A DNA stretch of 64,000 nucleotides from Balneolaceae bacterium UBA3186 (GTDB lineage: Bacteria > Bacteroidota > Rhodothermia > Balneolales > Balneolaceae), in the NCBI GenBank assembly GCA_002364085.1, contig DEXK01000002.1, positions 67,440 through 131,439 of the forward strand, in the 5' to 3' direction. Below, in pieces: positions 35,676 to 45,989 of this stretch. Every line of letters starts with the position of its first letter. The first letter of the stretch is position 1. The translations under genes and the position numbers were made by a program. The notes under the pieces are model-generated. The model worked only from the letters and a program-made list of their open reading frames with translations, was not told the origin of the DNA and did not search any database.

Positions 35676-38600
35676 ATGGGCGGACTTTCAAAACTGGCTG
35701 TAGACAGGCCTATTACCTTTTTAATGACAAGCCTGATCTTAATTGGGTTTGGGATATTCGGTGTACTTCAACTTCGTCTGAATCTTTATCCTGATGTTAG
35801 CTTTCCAACCATAACTATATTCACAGGTTATGAAGGAGTTGCTCCAGAAGATATGGAAACTCTCATTACTCGACCCATTGAAGAGAATGTAGGAAGTATC
35901 AGCGGGATCAAAAGAGTTCGTTCTTTATCTAGTCAAGGCGCATCAGTTGTAAAATTAAACTTCAATTGGGGAACGGATCTTTATGAAGCTGAAAATGATG
36001 TTCGAAAACAATTAGGTTCAATTGAACGATCAATACCACGAGATGCAGAAACTCCTTTGGTATTCAGTTATGATCCAAATCAGGAACCAATAATTGTACT
36101 TGCGTTAACATCTGAAGCGCGCAGTTCCCGTGATCTCAGAACATATGCCACTCAAATTTTAGAACAACGCATTGAAAGAGTAAATGGCATAGCTTCAGCA
36201 GAAACTTCAGGAGGCCTTGAAAGGCAGATCAATGTAGTTATCGATAATGAAAAAATGCGTCTGTATAACCTTACAATTGCACAAATTTCATCCCGATTAA
36301 GTGCTGAAAACATTCAGGTTCCTGCAGGTCAACTTACTGAAGGCAATACAGTTTATTCGCTACGTACCATGGGCGAATTGAAAAGTGTTGATCAGATCAA
36401 AAATACAGTGATTGCAACCAGAAATGGTCAATCTCTCTTTTTAAGAGATGTTGCCGAAGTTGAAGATGGCATCGCGCAACCAATCGGAAATGTACGTGTA
36501 GATGGTGAAGATGGCGTTATCATAAACGTGTATCGCCAAAGTGATGCCAATGTTGTAGTAGCCGCTGAAGCAGTGATTGAAAACCTGGAAGAAATCAAAA
36601 AAAGTCTTCCCGCTGATGTTCAAGTTGAAGTACTTACCAATAAAGCAGAATTCATCCAGCAATCTATAGAAAACCTATTATTAACAGGTGTTCAGGCTAT
36701 TATTTTGGTAGTTCTGATTCTGTTGGCTTTTCTAAGAAGCGGCAGATCTGCATTGATAATTGCCATCTCAATCCCGGTTTCTATTGTCACTACTTTTGCT
36801 GTAATGAATTTTGCAGATCTGAGTTTGAATATCATTTCACTTTCAGGATTAACACTTGCAGTAGGCCTAGTAGTAGATGATGCAGTAGTTGTGCTTGAAA
36901 ATATATTCCGCTTCAGAGAAGAAGGAAAAGGCAGAAAGGACGCCGCAATTATGGGAGCAAAAGAAGTTGCCGTTCCCGTGGTTATATCAACGCTAACTAC
37001 TTTGGTTGTATTTCTGCCAATCTTATTTGTGCCCGGGATCGCAGGATTTCTCTTCAGAGATCTGGCATTAACTATTTCCTTCTCACTATCTGTTTCTTCA
37101 CTGGTGGCTCTTACGCTAATTCCTATGATGACTTCTCAATTCTATAAGGATGGTGAATTAACTATTGAGGCAACCAATAAAGTTGCGAATTTCTTTAGCG
37201 AACTTCTGAATAAGCTAGAAAAATGGTACTCCGAAAAACTTGATAAAGCTCTTCACAAAAGTGGGCTCGTTGTCTTGATAGCTATTGTATTTTTTGTAGC
37301 TACTCTGCCAATATTTAATATGCTTGGCGGTGAATTTTTCCCAAGAGTTGATGAGAACGCATTTAATCTGGAAGTAACAAGAGAAGCCGGTGTTAGTTTG
37401 CTGGAATTGGAGCGCTCAATCGGACAGGTAGAGAGCATCATTATGCAAGAAGTGCCTGAAGCAAGAATCATTGTATCAGATTATGGTGATAAAGAAGGAA
37501 TTGAAGGAGCAGACAATCCTGGCGGATTCACCGGTGCAGTACGTGTGGAATTGGTTCCAAAAGATGAACGCACACGTTCACAATTTGATATTGTAAGCGA
37601 ACTGCTTAAGAAGCTCGAAATTGTACCTGGAGTTAGTATTCAAGAAACTATTCAGGACCCTTTAAGTCCTGATGGAGAAAATGGGCTTATCGTACAAATC
37701 TTTGGATTTGATCCTGAAGTAAAAAAGAATTTATCCGATGGTGTAAAAGAAAAGATCACTCAGATTAATGGCGTAGTTAGTGCGTACAGTACTGCTGATC
37801 AAGGTCGCCCGGAGTTAAGGCTGGTTCTAGACAGAGAACGTATCGCATTAGTAGGAATGAATACAAACCAAGTTGCAACTGCTTTAAGTGATGCTGTTCA
37901 AGGAAATATTGCTACAAGTTTTGTAGACCAGGGTGTAGAGTTTGAAGTAAAAGTAGAACTGGATCCTAAACAAAAAGCAGCTTCAACAGATCTGGAAAAT
38001 ATTCAAATCCAAACTCCGTCGGGTGACTGGTTGCCTTTAAGAACGCTTGCAAGAATTGAACGATACACCGGTCCTACTAACGTAGCTCGAATCAACCAGG
38101 AAAGAGTTATTGAGATTTTAACAGAATTAGATGGTGTTGATCTAAAAACTGCCAGTGCTGATGCACGTGCAATTCTTGATGAAGTTGAATGGCCTGATGG
38201 ATACCGTTATGCATTAGCAGGTTCAGCAGAAGAACAAGCTGAATCATTTAATTTCTTGCTTATCGCTTTTGCTATTGCCGGAATCCTGACTTACATGGTT
38301 ATGGCTTCTCAGTTTGAAAGCTTGATTGAGCCATTTATTATCATTTTTACTATTCCTTTAGCGCTGTCAGGTGTTTTGATCATTCTCGGTGTAACCGGCA
38401 CTGCAATTAGTGTTACTTCTATGGTTGGTCTAATTCTTCTTTCCGGTATTGTTGTGAATAATGGAATTGTGATGATTGATTACATCAAAATTTTACAGGC
38501 CCGAGGAGTTGAGCGCCATAAAGCAATTGTACAGGGCGCAACACGCCGCCTTCGCCCTATTTTAATGACTGCGTTAACTACCATTCTTTCTATGGTTCCT

Positions 38601-38804
38601 CTTGCTTTGGAACTAGGATCCGGTTCAGAAACCTGGAGCCCAATGGCCAGAACCGTAATTGGAGGTTTAACTATGTCAACCATTTTAATGCTTTTTGTTG
38701 TACCCAGTATTTATAATCTAATCAACAAAGGTGTAGATAACCTTGGATTTGATGCTGTTCACAAAACTGACCCACTTATGGAAAATAATGAGGTGTTATC
38801 ATGA
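35676..38804 (+). CDS. RND efflux permease, first copy
   Basis: 1042 residues with the AcrB/MdtB layout: TM1 (about 15-33), large periplasmic loop, TM2-6, second loop, TM7-12. VGLVVDDAVVVLENIFR (about residue 400) carries the two TM4 aspartates of the proton relay. GIVVNNGIVMIDY lies in TM10-11 and the TM domain includes FLPILFVPGIAG. It exports drugs, bile-like compounds or lipids using the proton gradient; the substrate is unknown. The stop overlaps the next permease start by four bases (ATGA). Confidence 0.95.
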   Translation: MGGLSKLAVDRPITFLMTSLILIGFGIFGVLQLRLNLYPDVSFPTITIFTGYEGVAPEDMETLITRPIEENVGSISGIKRVRSLSSQGASVVKLNFNWGTDLYEAENDVRKQLGSIERSIPRDAETPLVFSYDPNQEPIIVLALTSEARSSRDLRTYATQILEQRIERVNGIASAETSGGLERQINVVIDNEKMRLYNLTIAQISSRLSAENIQVPAGQLTEGNTVYSLRTMGELKSVDQIKNTVIATRNGQSLFLRDVAEVEDGIAQPIGNVRVDGEDGVIINVYRQSDANVVVAAEAVIENLEEIKKSLPADVQVEVLTNKAEFIQQSIENLLLTGVQAIILVVLILLAFLRSGRSALIIAISIPVSIVTTFAVMNFADLSLNIISLSGLTLAVGLVVDDAVVVLENIFRFREEGKGRKDAAIMGAKEVAVPVVISTLTTLVVFLPILFVPGIAGFLFRDLALTISFSLSVSSLVALTLIPMMTSQFYKDGELTIEATNKVANFFSELLNKLEKWYSEKLDKALHKSGLVVLIAIVFFVATLPIFNMLGGEFFPRVDENAFNLEVTREAGVSLLELERSIGQVESIIMQEVPEARIIVSDYGDKEGIEGADNPGGFTGAVRVELVPKDERTRSQFDIVSELLKKLEIVPGVSIQETIQDPLSPDGENGLIVQIFGFDPEVKKNLSDGVKEKITQINGVVSAYSTADQGRPELRLVLDRERIALVGMNTNQVATALSDAVQGNIATSFVDQGVEFEVKVELDPKQKAASTDLENIQIQTPSGDWLPLRTLARIERYTGPTNVARINQERVIEILTELDGVDLKTASADARAILDEVEWPDGYRYALAGSAEEQAESFNFLLIAFAIAGILTYMVMASQFESLIEPFIIIFTIPLALSGVLIILGVTGTAISVTSMVGLILLSGIVVNNGIVMIDYIKILQARGVERHKAIVQGATRRLRPILMTALTTILSMVPLALELGSGSETWSPMARTVIGGLTMSTILMLFVVPSIYNLINKGVDNLGFDAVHKTDPLMENNEVLS

Positions 38805-41800
38805 AAAAATTCAATCTTACTGGTGGTATTTTAAACCGGCCTATTACTGTGATCATGTGTACGCTGATCGTAGTAGGATTTGGTGTTTTTTCGCTTACAA
38901 ATTTAAGAGTTACACTTTTCCCATCTCTTAATATTCCGGTTTTAGCGATCTCATCAGGTTACCAAAACGTAGCTCCTGAAGACATTGATCGACTTATTGT
39001 AACCCCTATTGAAGGAGCCGTTTCTGCAATTGAGGGAATTGAATCACTAGAAGCACGGGTAAGCAGAGGAAGTGCGTTTGTGATCTTACGTCTTTTTGAA
39101 GGTACGGATATCAGAAAAACAGAATTAAAAGTCCAAAAAGCTATTGATCAGATCCGAGCCGATCTACCTGCTCAGGCTCGAGCGCCTGCTATATTCCAGT
39201 TTGACCCGGAAAGCAGACCCATCATGCAGTTAAGTATTAATTCAGGATTACGAGGCTTAGATGAATTAAGAGAACTAGCCATTGAACTAGTGGAGCCGCG
39301 ATTGGAAAGAATTGTCGGTCTGGCTTCAGCTGATACACGTGGCGGACTCGAAAGAAGAATTTATGTGGATGTATCCCCAATGCGATTGGCACAGCACAAC
39401 ATTGTTCCTCAGGATCTAGAAAGTGCTATAAGTTCAAATAATGTTCAGCTTCCAATAGGAAATGTAGTAACTAAAAACATCAGTTACAGCGTACGGGCTC
39501 AGTCTTTATATCAAGATGTAGAACAAATAAAAAAGACGATTATTAAAGTATCTGACAATGGAATCCCCATTCGAGTAGAAGATGTAGCAGATGTCTCTGA
39601 TGGTTTTACAGAAGTTACCAGTTTAGTAAATGTAAATGGAAATAATAGTGTTTCGATTGAAGTCCAAAAAAATTCTGATGCCAATACATTAGATGTAGTT
39701 AAAGCCGTAGAAGAAGTAGTCCCTGAGATCAATGAAATTCTCCCTCCAGGTGTGGAGCTTAGAATACTATCTGATGAAGGTCAGTCTATCGAGGACTCGA
39801 TCAATAACCTCTCTCAATCTTCCGTAATAGCTCTTGTAGTAGTTATTTTTGTGATCCTGATCTTTATGGGCGGATGGAGAATCTCCTTGGTTGTTGCTAC
39901 TTCAATACCCGTTTCCATTGCAGCGAGTTTTGCAACTATGTATGCTGCAGATCTTACTTTGAATATTTTTACGATCTCTGCCCTGGCACTTGCCATTGGT
40001 TTATTGGTCGACAACGCAATTGTAGTTGCTGAAAGTGTTGCCAGAAAGCTAGAAGATGGATTAAGTAAATTTGACGCCGCACTCACAGGCACCAACGAAG
40101 TGGTAGGCCCTCTTCTTGGTTCTACTCTTACAACTCTTGGGGTTTTTATCCCCATTACACTTATCACAGGAATTCAGGGAATTTTCTTTAAAGAGTTTGC
40201 ACTCACTATTAGTTTTGCAATTGCCATTTCTTTTATCTGCTCCATTGTTTTGGTTCCTGTTTTATCAGTACTAGTACTGGATACTGAGATGTTCAATAAA
40301 AGAAGCTTTATGTTCACCGCTATCCATAAACTGGAAAATGGATATGGTAAAGTTCTGAGTTGGTTACTGCTTCATAAATGGATACCGGGATTAGCACTGA
40401 TCGGGATTTTATTTGGTACAGTAGTAATCTATCAAGGAATAGATAAAGAAGGATTTCCTGAAACAGACTCAGGAGAAGTAGATGTAAACGTGACTTTAAC
40501 AGAGGGAACCCGTTTGGTTAAAACAGTGGAAGTGATGAAGGATTTTGAAGCACAGTTGTTGCAAAAACCGGAGATCGAAACTGTTGTTTCTTCAATTGGA
40601 AGAAGCCGTTTTACCGAGCAAACGAACAGAGGTAGCTTTACACTCAAGCTCGTTCCTCTAGAAGAAAGAAATATTACCAGTAGCGAACTTGCCGCAGCTC
40701 TGCGACAAGAATTAACTGCTCCGGGAGTTACCATCCGGGCTTCTGTGGAAGGAGGCGGACTTAATTTTGGAGGAAGAGGGTTCAGATCTGGAAATGGCTC
40801 AATCAGACTAAGTCTAATCGGACCTGAAATGGAAGAATTACTCAAAATTTCCAAATCTATAGAAGACAGATTACTTGATGATCCAAATATCATCCAGGTA
40901 GATAATGGACGAACCGACCCTACCCCGGAAATGCAATTTGTGTTAGACAGAAACCGAGTAGGTTTGCTTAATTCTAGCATTAGTCAGGTTGCTAATGCAT
41001 TGCGCACTCAGACATTGGGTAACCAAGCCGGATATTTCCGAACTGATGGCAAGGAAATTCCTATCGAGATACGTACTGCAAAGAGCTCGCTTAAATCCAG
41101 AGAGGATCTATTTGATCTGGAAGTGCTTCAATATGAAGATCAGCGTGTGCCTGTAGTCGCTGTTGGTGAATTTATTGAAACCAAAGGTGTGGATTCCTAT
41201 CAAAAAAGAAACCGAGAAATTCTGCTTGATGTTAGCATACAGTTTACCGGCGATGCAACCCAATACCGTGAGTTAATTACTAACTTCATAAACAATGAAG
41301 TTGTGATGCCGGAAGGATATCGTTATGAATTTACAGGTGCCACCCAAGAAGCTCAACAAGGTGCTGAGCAGTTTCTATTTGCTGGTTTAGCAGCACTTGT
41401 ATTGATGTTTATGATCATGGCATCACTTTTTGAAAACTTCCGTGATCCATTTGTGATTTGGTTGTGTATACCTATGGCTCTTTTTGGTGCATTATTCTCT
41501 CTGTATATCTTTGGAAATCCATTAAGCACCACCGGAAATATCGGATTGTTTATGCTGGTTGGTATTATCGTAAATAATGGAATTGTACTTGTGGATTACA
41601 TGCATTTGAAAACAAGAGGCATGGCGTTCGATTTGAATAAAGGATCAGAGTTCCTTGATGGAATAATTTATGCTTGTAAAAGAAGAATGCGACCTATTTT
41701 GTTAACAGCAATAACTACTATTTGTTCAATGATTCCACTTTCACTTGAGTTAGGTGCCGGTGCTGAAATTTGGTCTCCACTTGCTAAAACGGTAATCGGG

Positions 41801-41947
41801 GGCTTAGCTTTTGGTGTGATCTTTACATTATTCATTACTCCTACTATTTCAGTGGGCTTTAAACAAATAATAAACTTCATAATAAAAATATGGAGTGCTA
41901 TTTTCAAAAGCTCGTTTTCATCTAAAACACAAGTATTAGAAAGTTAA
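38801..41947 (+). CDS. RND efflux permease, second copy
   Basis: 1048 residues, same 12-TM layout as its neighbour but clearly diverged. TM4 has IGLLVDNAIVVAESVAR: the first aspartate is kept and the second is Asn in place of the neighbour's DD pair. In MdtBC-like systems two different permeases form a mixed trimer and only one need carry the full proton relay. The tandem with ATGA overlap therefore suggests a heteromeric pump. No TolC-type outer-membrane gene follows in the operon. Confidence 0.95.
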   Translation: MKKFNLTGGILNRPITVIMCTLIVVGFGVFSLTNLRVTLFPSLNIPVLAISSGYQNVAPEDIDRLIVTPIEGAVSAIEGIESLEARVSRGSAFVILRLFEGTDIRKTELKVQKAIDQIRADLPAQARAPAIFQFDPESRPIMQLSINSGLRGLDELRELAIELVEPRLERIVGLASADTRGGLERRIYVDVSPMRLAQHNIVPQDLESAISSNNVQLPIGNVVTKNISYSVRAQSLYQDVEQIKKTIIKVSDNGIPIRVEDVADVSDGFTEVTSLVNVNGNNSVSIEVQKNSDANTLDVVKAVEEVVPEINEILPPGVELRILSDEGQSIEDSINNLSQSSVIALVVVIFVILIFMGGWRISLVVATSIPVSIAASFATMYAADLTLNIFTISALALAIGLLVDNAIVVAESVARKLEDGLSKFDAALTGTNEVVGPLLGSTLTTLGVFIPITLITGIQGIFFKEFALTISFAIAISFICSIVLVPVLSVLVLDTEMFNKRSFMFTAIHKLENGYGKVLSWLLLHKWIPGLALIGILFGTVVIYQGIDKEGFPETDSGEVDVNVTLTEGTRLVKTVEVMKDFEAQLLQKPEIETVVSSIGRSRFTEQTNRGSFTLKLVPLEERNITSSELAAALRQELTAPGVTIRASVEGGGLNFGGRGFRSGNGSIRLSLIGPEMEELLKISKSIEDRLLDDPNIIQVDNGRTDPTPEMQFVLDRNRVGLLNSSISQVANALRTQTLGNQAGYFRTDGKEIPIEIRTAKSSLKSREDLFDLEVLQYEDQRVPVVAVGEFIETKGVDSYQKRNREILLDVSIQFTGDATQYRELITNFINNEVVMPEGYRYEFTGATQEAQQGAEQFLFAGLAALVLMFMIMASLFENFRDPFVIWLCIPMALFGALFSLYIFGNPLSTTGNIGLFMLVGIIVNNGIVLVDYMHLKTRGMAFDLNKGSEFLDGIIYACKRRMRPILLTAITTICSMIPLSLELGAGAEIWSPLAKTVIGGLAFGVIFTLFITPTISVGFKQIINFIIKIWSAIFKSSFSSKTQVLES

Positions 41948-42042
41948 TCGAATATTTTTTTATCAAAACAATAGATATTGGAACTACGAATAGCTATTCT
42001 TGTTATAGTTAGAAAGAAAGAATTTTAATTTGAGGTTTTATT

Positions 42043-42348
42043 ATGAACAAGTCAGGAAATTTTATTGCCGGAGTATTAACAGGAGCTTTAGCAGGAACCG
42101 TTTTAGCATTACTTTATGCTCCGGATAGTGGCAAGAATACACGTGATCGCCTTTCATACCAACTTAGTAATTATAAAGATGAGTTAAATGATCTGATCGA
42201 CCAACTACGAAAGGAAAAGCAACAGCTTATTTCAGAAGCAAAGGATAAAGGTGATAAAGTAGTTCAATCGGCAAAACAAAAAGCTGATGACCTTATTAAA
42301 GAAGCAGAAAGTCTTCTTGAAAGCATTGAAGATGTGAAAGAAGGGTAA
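42043..42348 (+). CDS. YtxH domain-containing protein, second paralogue
   Basis: 101 residues. A glycine-rich hydrophobic helix (about 6-28), then LLYAPDSGKNTRDRL, then a long coiled-coil tail rich in Lys, Glu and Gln. Same design as 1789-2055. It lies 95 bases after the RND operon and is followed at once by a strong terminator, so it may have its own promoter. Confidence 0.85.
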   Translation: MNKSGNFIAGVLTGALAGTVLALLYAPDSGKNTRDRLSYQLSNYKDELNDLIDQLRKEKQQLISEAKDKGDKVVQSAKQKADDLIKEAESLLESIEDVKEG

Positions 42349-42372
42349 GTCTGCATTCTTCTTTTAGAATTT

Positions 42373-42410
42373 AAAGGATGATATTCGCAAGAATATCATC
42401 CTTTTTTTGT
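42373..42410 (+). terminator. Rho-independent terminator
   Basis: A perfect stem GGATGATATTC/GAATATCATCC with the stable GCAA tetraloop (42387-42390) and a run of seven T. Flanking AAA can extend the stem. It ends the YtxH transcript 25 bases after the stop. Confidence 0.92.
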
Positions 42411-42471
42411 TTATACCTTGCTTTTTTAACCCCCAATCTTTAAATCTCATAAACAAATTATTGGAGGAAGT

Positions 42472-43758
42472 ATGAGTTCACGTAAGCAATTTATAAATCA
42501 AATTTCCGGTGGGGCACTGGCTTTGGCTTCTACCGCTTTTCTTACCAAACCACTTTCTGACTCTTTTTATGAAGACCTGAATTCGTTTTCAGGATCAGTT
42601 CTTGATATTGCAAAGGATGAAGATTTCTGGGCTACTGTTCAGCAGGCTTTTACCGTAGATCGTAGTCTCATAAATCTGAATAATGGCGGGGTTAGTCCTT
42701 CTCCTGAATTTGTTCAAGCGGCTATGAAGAAACATCTCGACTTCTCCAATCAAGCACCTGTTTATAATATGTGGCGGATACTGGAACCAAGACGTGAAGG
42801 TGTGCGCCAAAGAATAGCCAGAATGTTTGGTGTGGATACTGAAGAAATTGCTCTGACCCGTAATGCTTCTGAAAGTCTGCAGATCTGCCAGTTAGGAATA
42901 GATCTTAAAAAAGGAGATGAAGTTCTTACTACAGATCAGGACTACCCGAGAATGATCACTACATTCCAACAACGGGAACGTCGGGAAGGAATAAAACTCA
43001 ATCAATTCAGTATTCCAGTACCCGCCGAAAATGATGATGAGATCGTTTCTTTGTTCGAACAAAATATCACTCCGAAAACCAAGCTCATTCTAATGAGCCA
43101 TATTGTTAATATTTCAGGGCAGATCCTTCCCGTTAAAAAAGTAGTACAAATGGCTCGCAAAAAAGGAATTCCTGTTATCGTAGACGGAGCTCATGCCTTT
43201 GCTCACTTTTCTTTCAATCAAGAAGATCTGGATTGTGATTATTATACCACCAGTCTTCATAAATGGCTGTTCGCTCCTCACGGAACAGGAATGCTTTACG
43301 TAAAGAAAGATAAGATCAAAGACCTCTGGCCTATGATGGCTGCCCCTGAAACCATGGATGAGAATATCCGGAAATTTGAAGAGATAGGTACACATCCCGC
43401 TGCAAACTTTTTAGCGATTGGTGAAGCATTAACTTTCCATGAAGGCATTGGCTCTGACAGAAAAGAAGCTCGTCTAAAATACCTGAATGATTACTGGATC
43501 GATCAGCTAATTGATAGTGACCGCGTTGTGTTACATACCAGCAGAAATCCTAAATATGCTTGTGCAATTGCTACAGTAGAGTTGAAGGGCATTGCACCAA
43601 ATGATCTGAACGCTGCCTTATGGCGGGATTACAGAATAATTACCACTCCAATCAATCACGATCAGTTTAAAGGAATACGCGTTACTCCCAATGTGTATAC
43701 TACGCTCGAAGAACTGGACAGATTCGTTGACGCCCTGAAAGATCAGCTCAAATCCTGA
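42472..43758 (+). CDS. Class V aminotransferase (isopenicillin N epimerase-like)
   Basis: 428 residues. Residues 1-35 look like a Tat- or Sec-type leader (SSRKQFINQISGGALALASTAFL), so the enzyme is probably exported, odd for a PLP enzyme but seen in this subgroup. LINLNNGGVSPSP, TRNASESLQ, VDGAHAFAH and the PLP lysine in TTSLHKWLFAPHGTG (about residue 267) give the class V fold. Reaction unknown: epimerase, cysteine desulfurase-like or aminotransferase. It is a single gene between terminators. Confidence 0.88.
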   Translation: MSSRKQFINQISGGALALASTAFLTKPLSDSFYEDLNSFSGSVLDIAKDEDFWATVQQAFTVDRSLINLNNGGVSPSPEFVQAAMKKHLDFSNQAPVYNMWRILEPRREGVRQRIARMFGVDTEEIALTRNASESLQICQLGIDLKKGDEVLTTDQDYPRMITTFQQRERREGIKLNQFSIPVPAENDDEIVSLFEQNITPKTKLILMSHIVNISGQILPVKKVVQMARKKGIPVIVDGAHAFAHFSFNQEDLDCDYYTTSLHKWLFAPHGTGMLYVKKDKIKDLWPMMAAPETMDENIRKFEEIGTHPAANFLAIGEALTFHEGIGSDRKEARLKYLNDYWIDQLIDSDRVVLHTSRNPKYACAIATVELKGIAPNDLNAALWRDYRIITTPINHDQFKGIRVTPNVYTTLEELDRFVDALKDQLKS

Positions 43759-43852
43759 GATTCTTCGACATTTCGACTCACCAAAAAGCAGTGAGATTCA
43801 CTCAATAATGCCGTATCTTTGAGCATCTAATTAACTATTAAAAATTTTATAA

Positions 43853-44185
43853 ATGAGTTTACTTACGTTTTTTCTAATGGCACCACCTGCTGAAGGTGAA
43901 GGAAGTGGATATACCAGCCTTATCTTTATGGGCGCTATCTTTGTGGTTTTTTACTTTTTCATTATTCGTCCACAAAGCAAAAAGCAGAAAGAAATTCAGC
44001 AGAAAGTTTCTGAAATGAAAAAAGGCGACAAAGTTGTTACTTCTTCAGGAATGATAGGTGTTTTAAGTTCTATTGAAGATGACTCTGTGCTAATTGAAGT
44101 GGGTGGAAGCACTAAAATCAGATTTTTGAAATCGGCTATCAATGATGTGAACCCGAACAAACCTGATAAAAAAGACAAAAAGTAA
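43853..44185 (+). CDS. yajC: Preprotein translocase subunit YajC
   Basis: 110 residues. One N-terminal membrane helix with the family mark FYFFIIRPQSKKQKE, then a cytoplasmic domain (MKKGDKVVTSSGMIGVLSSIEDDSVLIEV). YajC associates with SecDF in the Sec translocon. The ribB gene starts 13 bases downstream; the two probably share a transcript. Confidence 0.95.
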   Translation: MSLLTFFLMAPPAEGEGSGYTSLIFMGAIFVVFYFFIIRPQSKKQKEIQQKVSEMKKGDKVVTSSGMIGVLSSIEDDSVLIEVGGSTKIRFLKSAINDVNPNKPDKKDKK

Positions 44186-44198
44186 TTACTTCCGTCTA

Positions 44199-45377
44199 AT
44201 GAGTGAGTCTATAAAATTTAATACCATACCTGAAGCCATTAAGGATATTAAAAATGGCAAAATGGTTATCGTTGTTGACGATGAAGATCGTGAGAATGAA
44301 GGCGATTTTCTTATGGCTGCGGAAATGGTTTCTACCGAAGCCATTAATTTTATGGTCACTCATGGTCGCGGTCTTGTTTGTGTGCCTCTTACAAAAAACC
44401 TTGCTGAGAAGTTAAAACTTACTCATATGGTTACTGATGGTGCGGATCCTGACGAGGCTAATTTTACGATTTCTATCGATCATAAAAGACTTACAACAAC
44501 AGGGATTTCTGCTGCTGATCGAGCAAATACCATTCGCGAAATTGCAAGTGATGAAGCAAAACCAGTCGATTTTCGAAGACCCGGACATGTTTTTCCTCTT
44601 CTTGCTGTAGATGGCGGTGTACTTCGACGTGCAGGACATACTGAAGCCGCTATTGATCTTGCAAAACTAGCCGGATTAAAGCCTGTTGGTATTATCTGCG
44701 AGATCATGAATGAAGACGGGGAAATGGCTCGTGTTCCGGATCTTGCTAAGATCGCAAAGAAATACGATATGAAGTTCATCACCATTAAAGATCTTATTGC
44801 TTACCGTAATGAGAATGAATCTTTAGTTCACGAAGTGATGGACATCAATATGCCGACCATGTATGGTGATTTTAAGCTCAGAGCATTCAAAGAAAATCTA
44901 ACGGGCGATATCCACATGGCGCTCACAAAAGGAAGTTGGAACAAAGAAGAACCTGTTCTCACACGTGTTCATTCTTCTGATCTGATCGGTGACATTTTTG
45001 GAAGTCGGTTAAACGATACCAGCGAATTACTTCATCAGGCAATGCTTCAGGTTGAACGTGAAGGAAAAGGCGTTGTTCTGTATATGAACCGTAATCAACG
45101 CGGTTCGGTGCTTGTGAATCAGCTTCGCACGTTAAAAGCGATGCAGGAAGGCAATCCAGAAACAGAAGAAGAAAATAACAATCCGAAAAAAGGCGACTCC
45201 CGGGATTATGGAATAGGCGCTCAGATTCTTAAATCTTTAGGGATTTGCAAGATCCGTCTTCTGTCCAATAATCCGGTGAAAAGAATTGGTATCAAAAGCT
45301 TTGGATTAGAGATCGTGGATCAAGTTCCTATTGATACAAGTATAGATTTTCTGGACGATCCGGTAAGGAAAAACTAG
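44199..45377 (+). CDS. ribB: 3,4-dihydroxy-2-butanone 4-phosphate synthase with degenerate GTP cyclohydrolase II domain
   Basis: 392 residues. Residues 1-200 are a complete DHBP synthase (VVDDEDRENEGDF, THGRGLVCVPL, GHTEAAIDLAKLAG), which makes the four-carbon unit of riboflavin. Residues 205-392 have the GTP cyclohydrolase II fold, but the zinc cysteines are gone: where active enzymes read SECLTGD...RCDCG this one reads SSDLIGDIFGSRLNDTS. The second activity is therefore probably lost, and a separate RibA should exist elsewhere. I recall similar decayed forms in other Bacteroidota. It follows yajC closely. Confidence 0.93.
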   Translation: MSESIKFNTIPEAIKDIKNGKMVIVVDDEDRENEGDFLMAAEMVSTEAINFMVTHGRGLVCVPLTKNLAEKLKLTHMVTDGADPDEANFTISIDHKRLTTTGISAADRANTIREIASDEAKPVDFRRPGHVFPLLAVDGGVLRRAGHTEAAIDLAKLAGLKPVGIICEIMNEDGEMARVPDLAKIAKKYDMKFITIKDLIAYRNENESLVHEVMDINMPTMYGDFKLRAFKENLTGDIHMALTKGSWNKEEPVLTRVHSSDLIGDIFGSRLNDTSELLHQAMLQVEREGKGVVLYMNRNQRGSVLVNQLRTLKAMQEGNPETEEENNNPKKGDSRDYGIGAQILKSLGICKIRLLSNNPVKRIGIKSFGLEIVDQVPIDTSIDFLDDPVRKN

Positions 45378-45381
45378 ACTT

Positions 45382-45975
45382 TTATTTTTTAGCAACTTCC
45401 TCAACAGCGGCTTCTTCACCTGCAACCTTCACTTCAGCATCGGATACTTGTTGCTCTTTCTGATATTCAGGAAGGAATTTTTTCCTAAAGATCACTAAAG
45501 TGATGATCGATACTGATATACCGATATCAGCTACATTAAATATATACGGGAACACCGTCCAGTCTTTTATCTGAAGGCTGAAATAGATAAAGTCTACTAC
45601 ATGTCCTTCAAGAATTCCGCCATTACCTTCCACATATCCCATAAAAATTCTGTCCGAAATATTTCCGAAAGCTCCACCAATAATCAACCCCATAAATATC
45701 AGATATCCAATAGAAGCTGTTTCAATAGATCGAAGTAAATACACAAGTATACCTGTTACTGCTAAAATAGCTACTGAACTCACTACAATGGTTGGCAACC
45801 AATCAATACCCATTGCCATTCCGGGGTTTTGAGTATAATACAGTCGCAACCATCCCTCTATAACTGTTTTGTTATGCAGCTCAGGTGAAGTTCTGATTAT
45901 ATATTTGGTGATCTGATCGAGAGCCAACACAATTGCTGCCGGCGTCAAGAGTGCAACGAGTTTATTTCGATTCAA
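45382..45975 (-). CDS. lspA: Lipoprotein signal peptidase (signal peptidase II)
   Basis: 197 residues with four membrane helices. The aspartate motifs are present: GNISDRIFMGYV and FNVADIGISVS carry the catalytic pair (about residues 119 and 154). It cleaves prolipoproteins before the modified Cys; the window encodes several clients. An acidic tail of about 35 residues (EVKVAGEEAAVEEVAKK) extends beyond the usual length. It is last in the minus-strand order ileS - dksA-like - lspA. Confidence 0.95.
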   Translation of the reverse strand: MNRNKLVALLTPAAIVLALDQITKYIIRTSPELHNKTVIEGWLRLYYTQNPGMAMGIDWLPTIVVSSVAILAVTGILVYLLRSIETASIGYLIFMGLIIGGAFGNISDRIFMGYVEGNGGILEGHVVDFIYFSLQIKDWTVFPYIFNVADIGISVSIITLVIFRKKFLPEYQKEQQVSDAEVKVAGEEAAVEEVAKK

Positions 45976-45989
45976 GACTATCCGATTAT

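Noticed and set aside
40432..40980. 182-codon minus-strand frame inside the second RND permease
   Set aside because: Shadow of the permease coding frame; no initiation context or homology.
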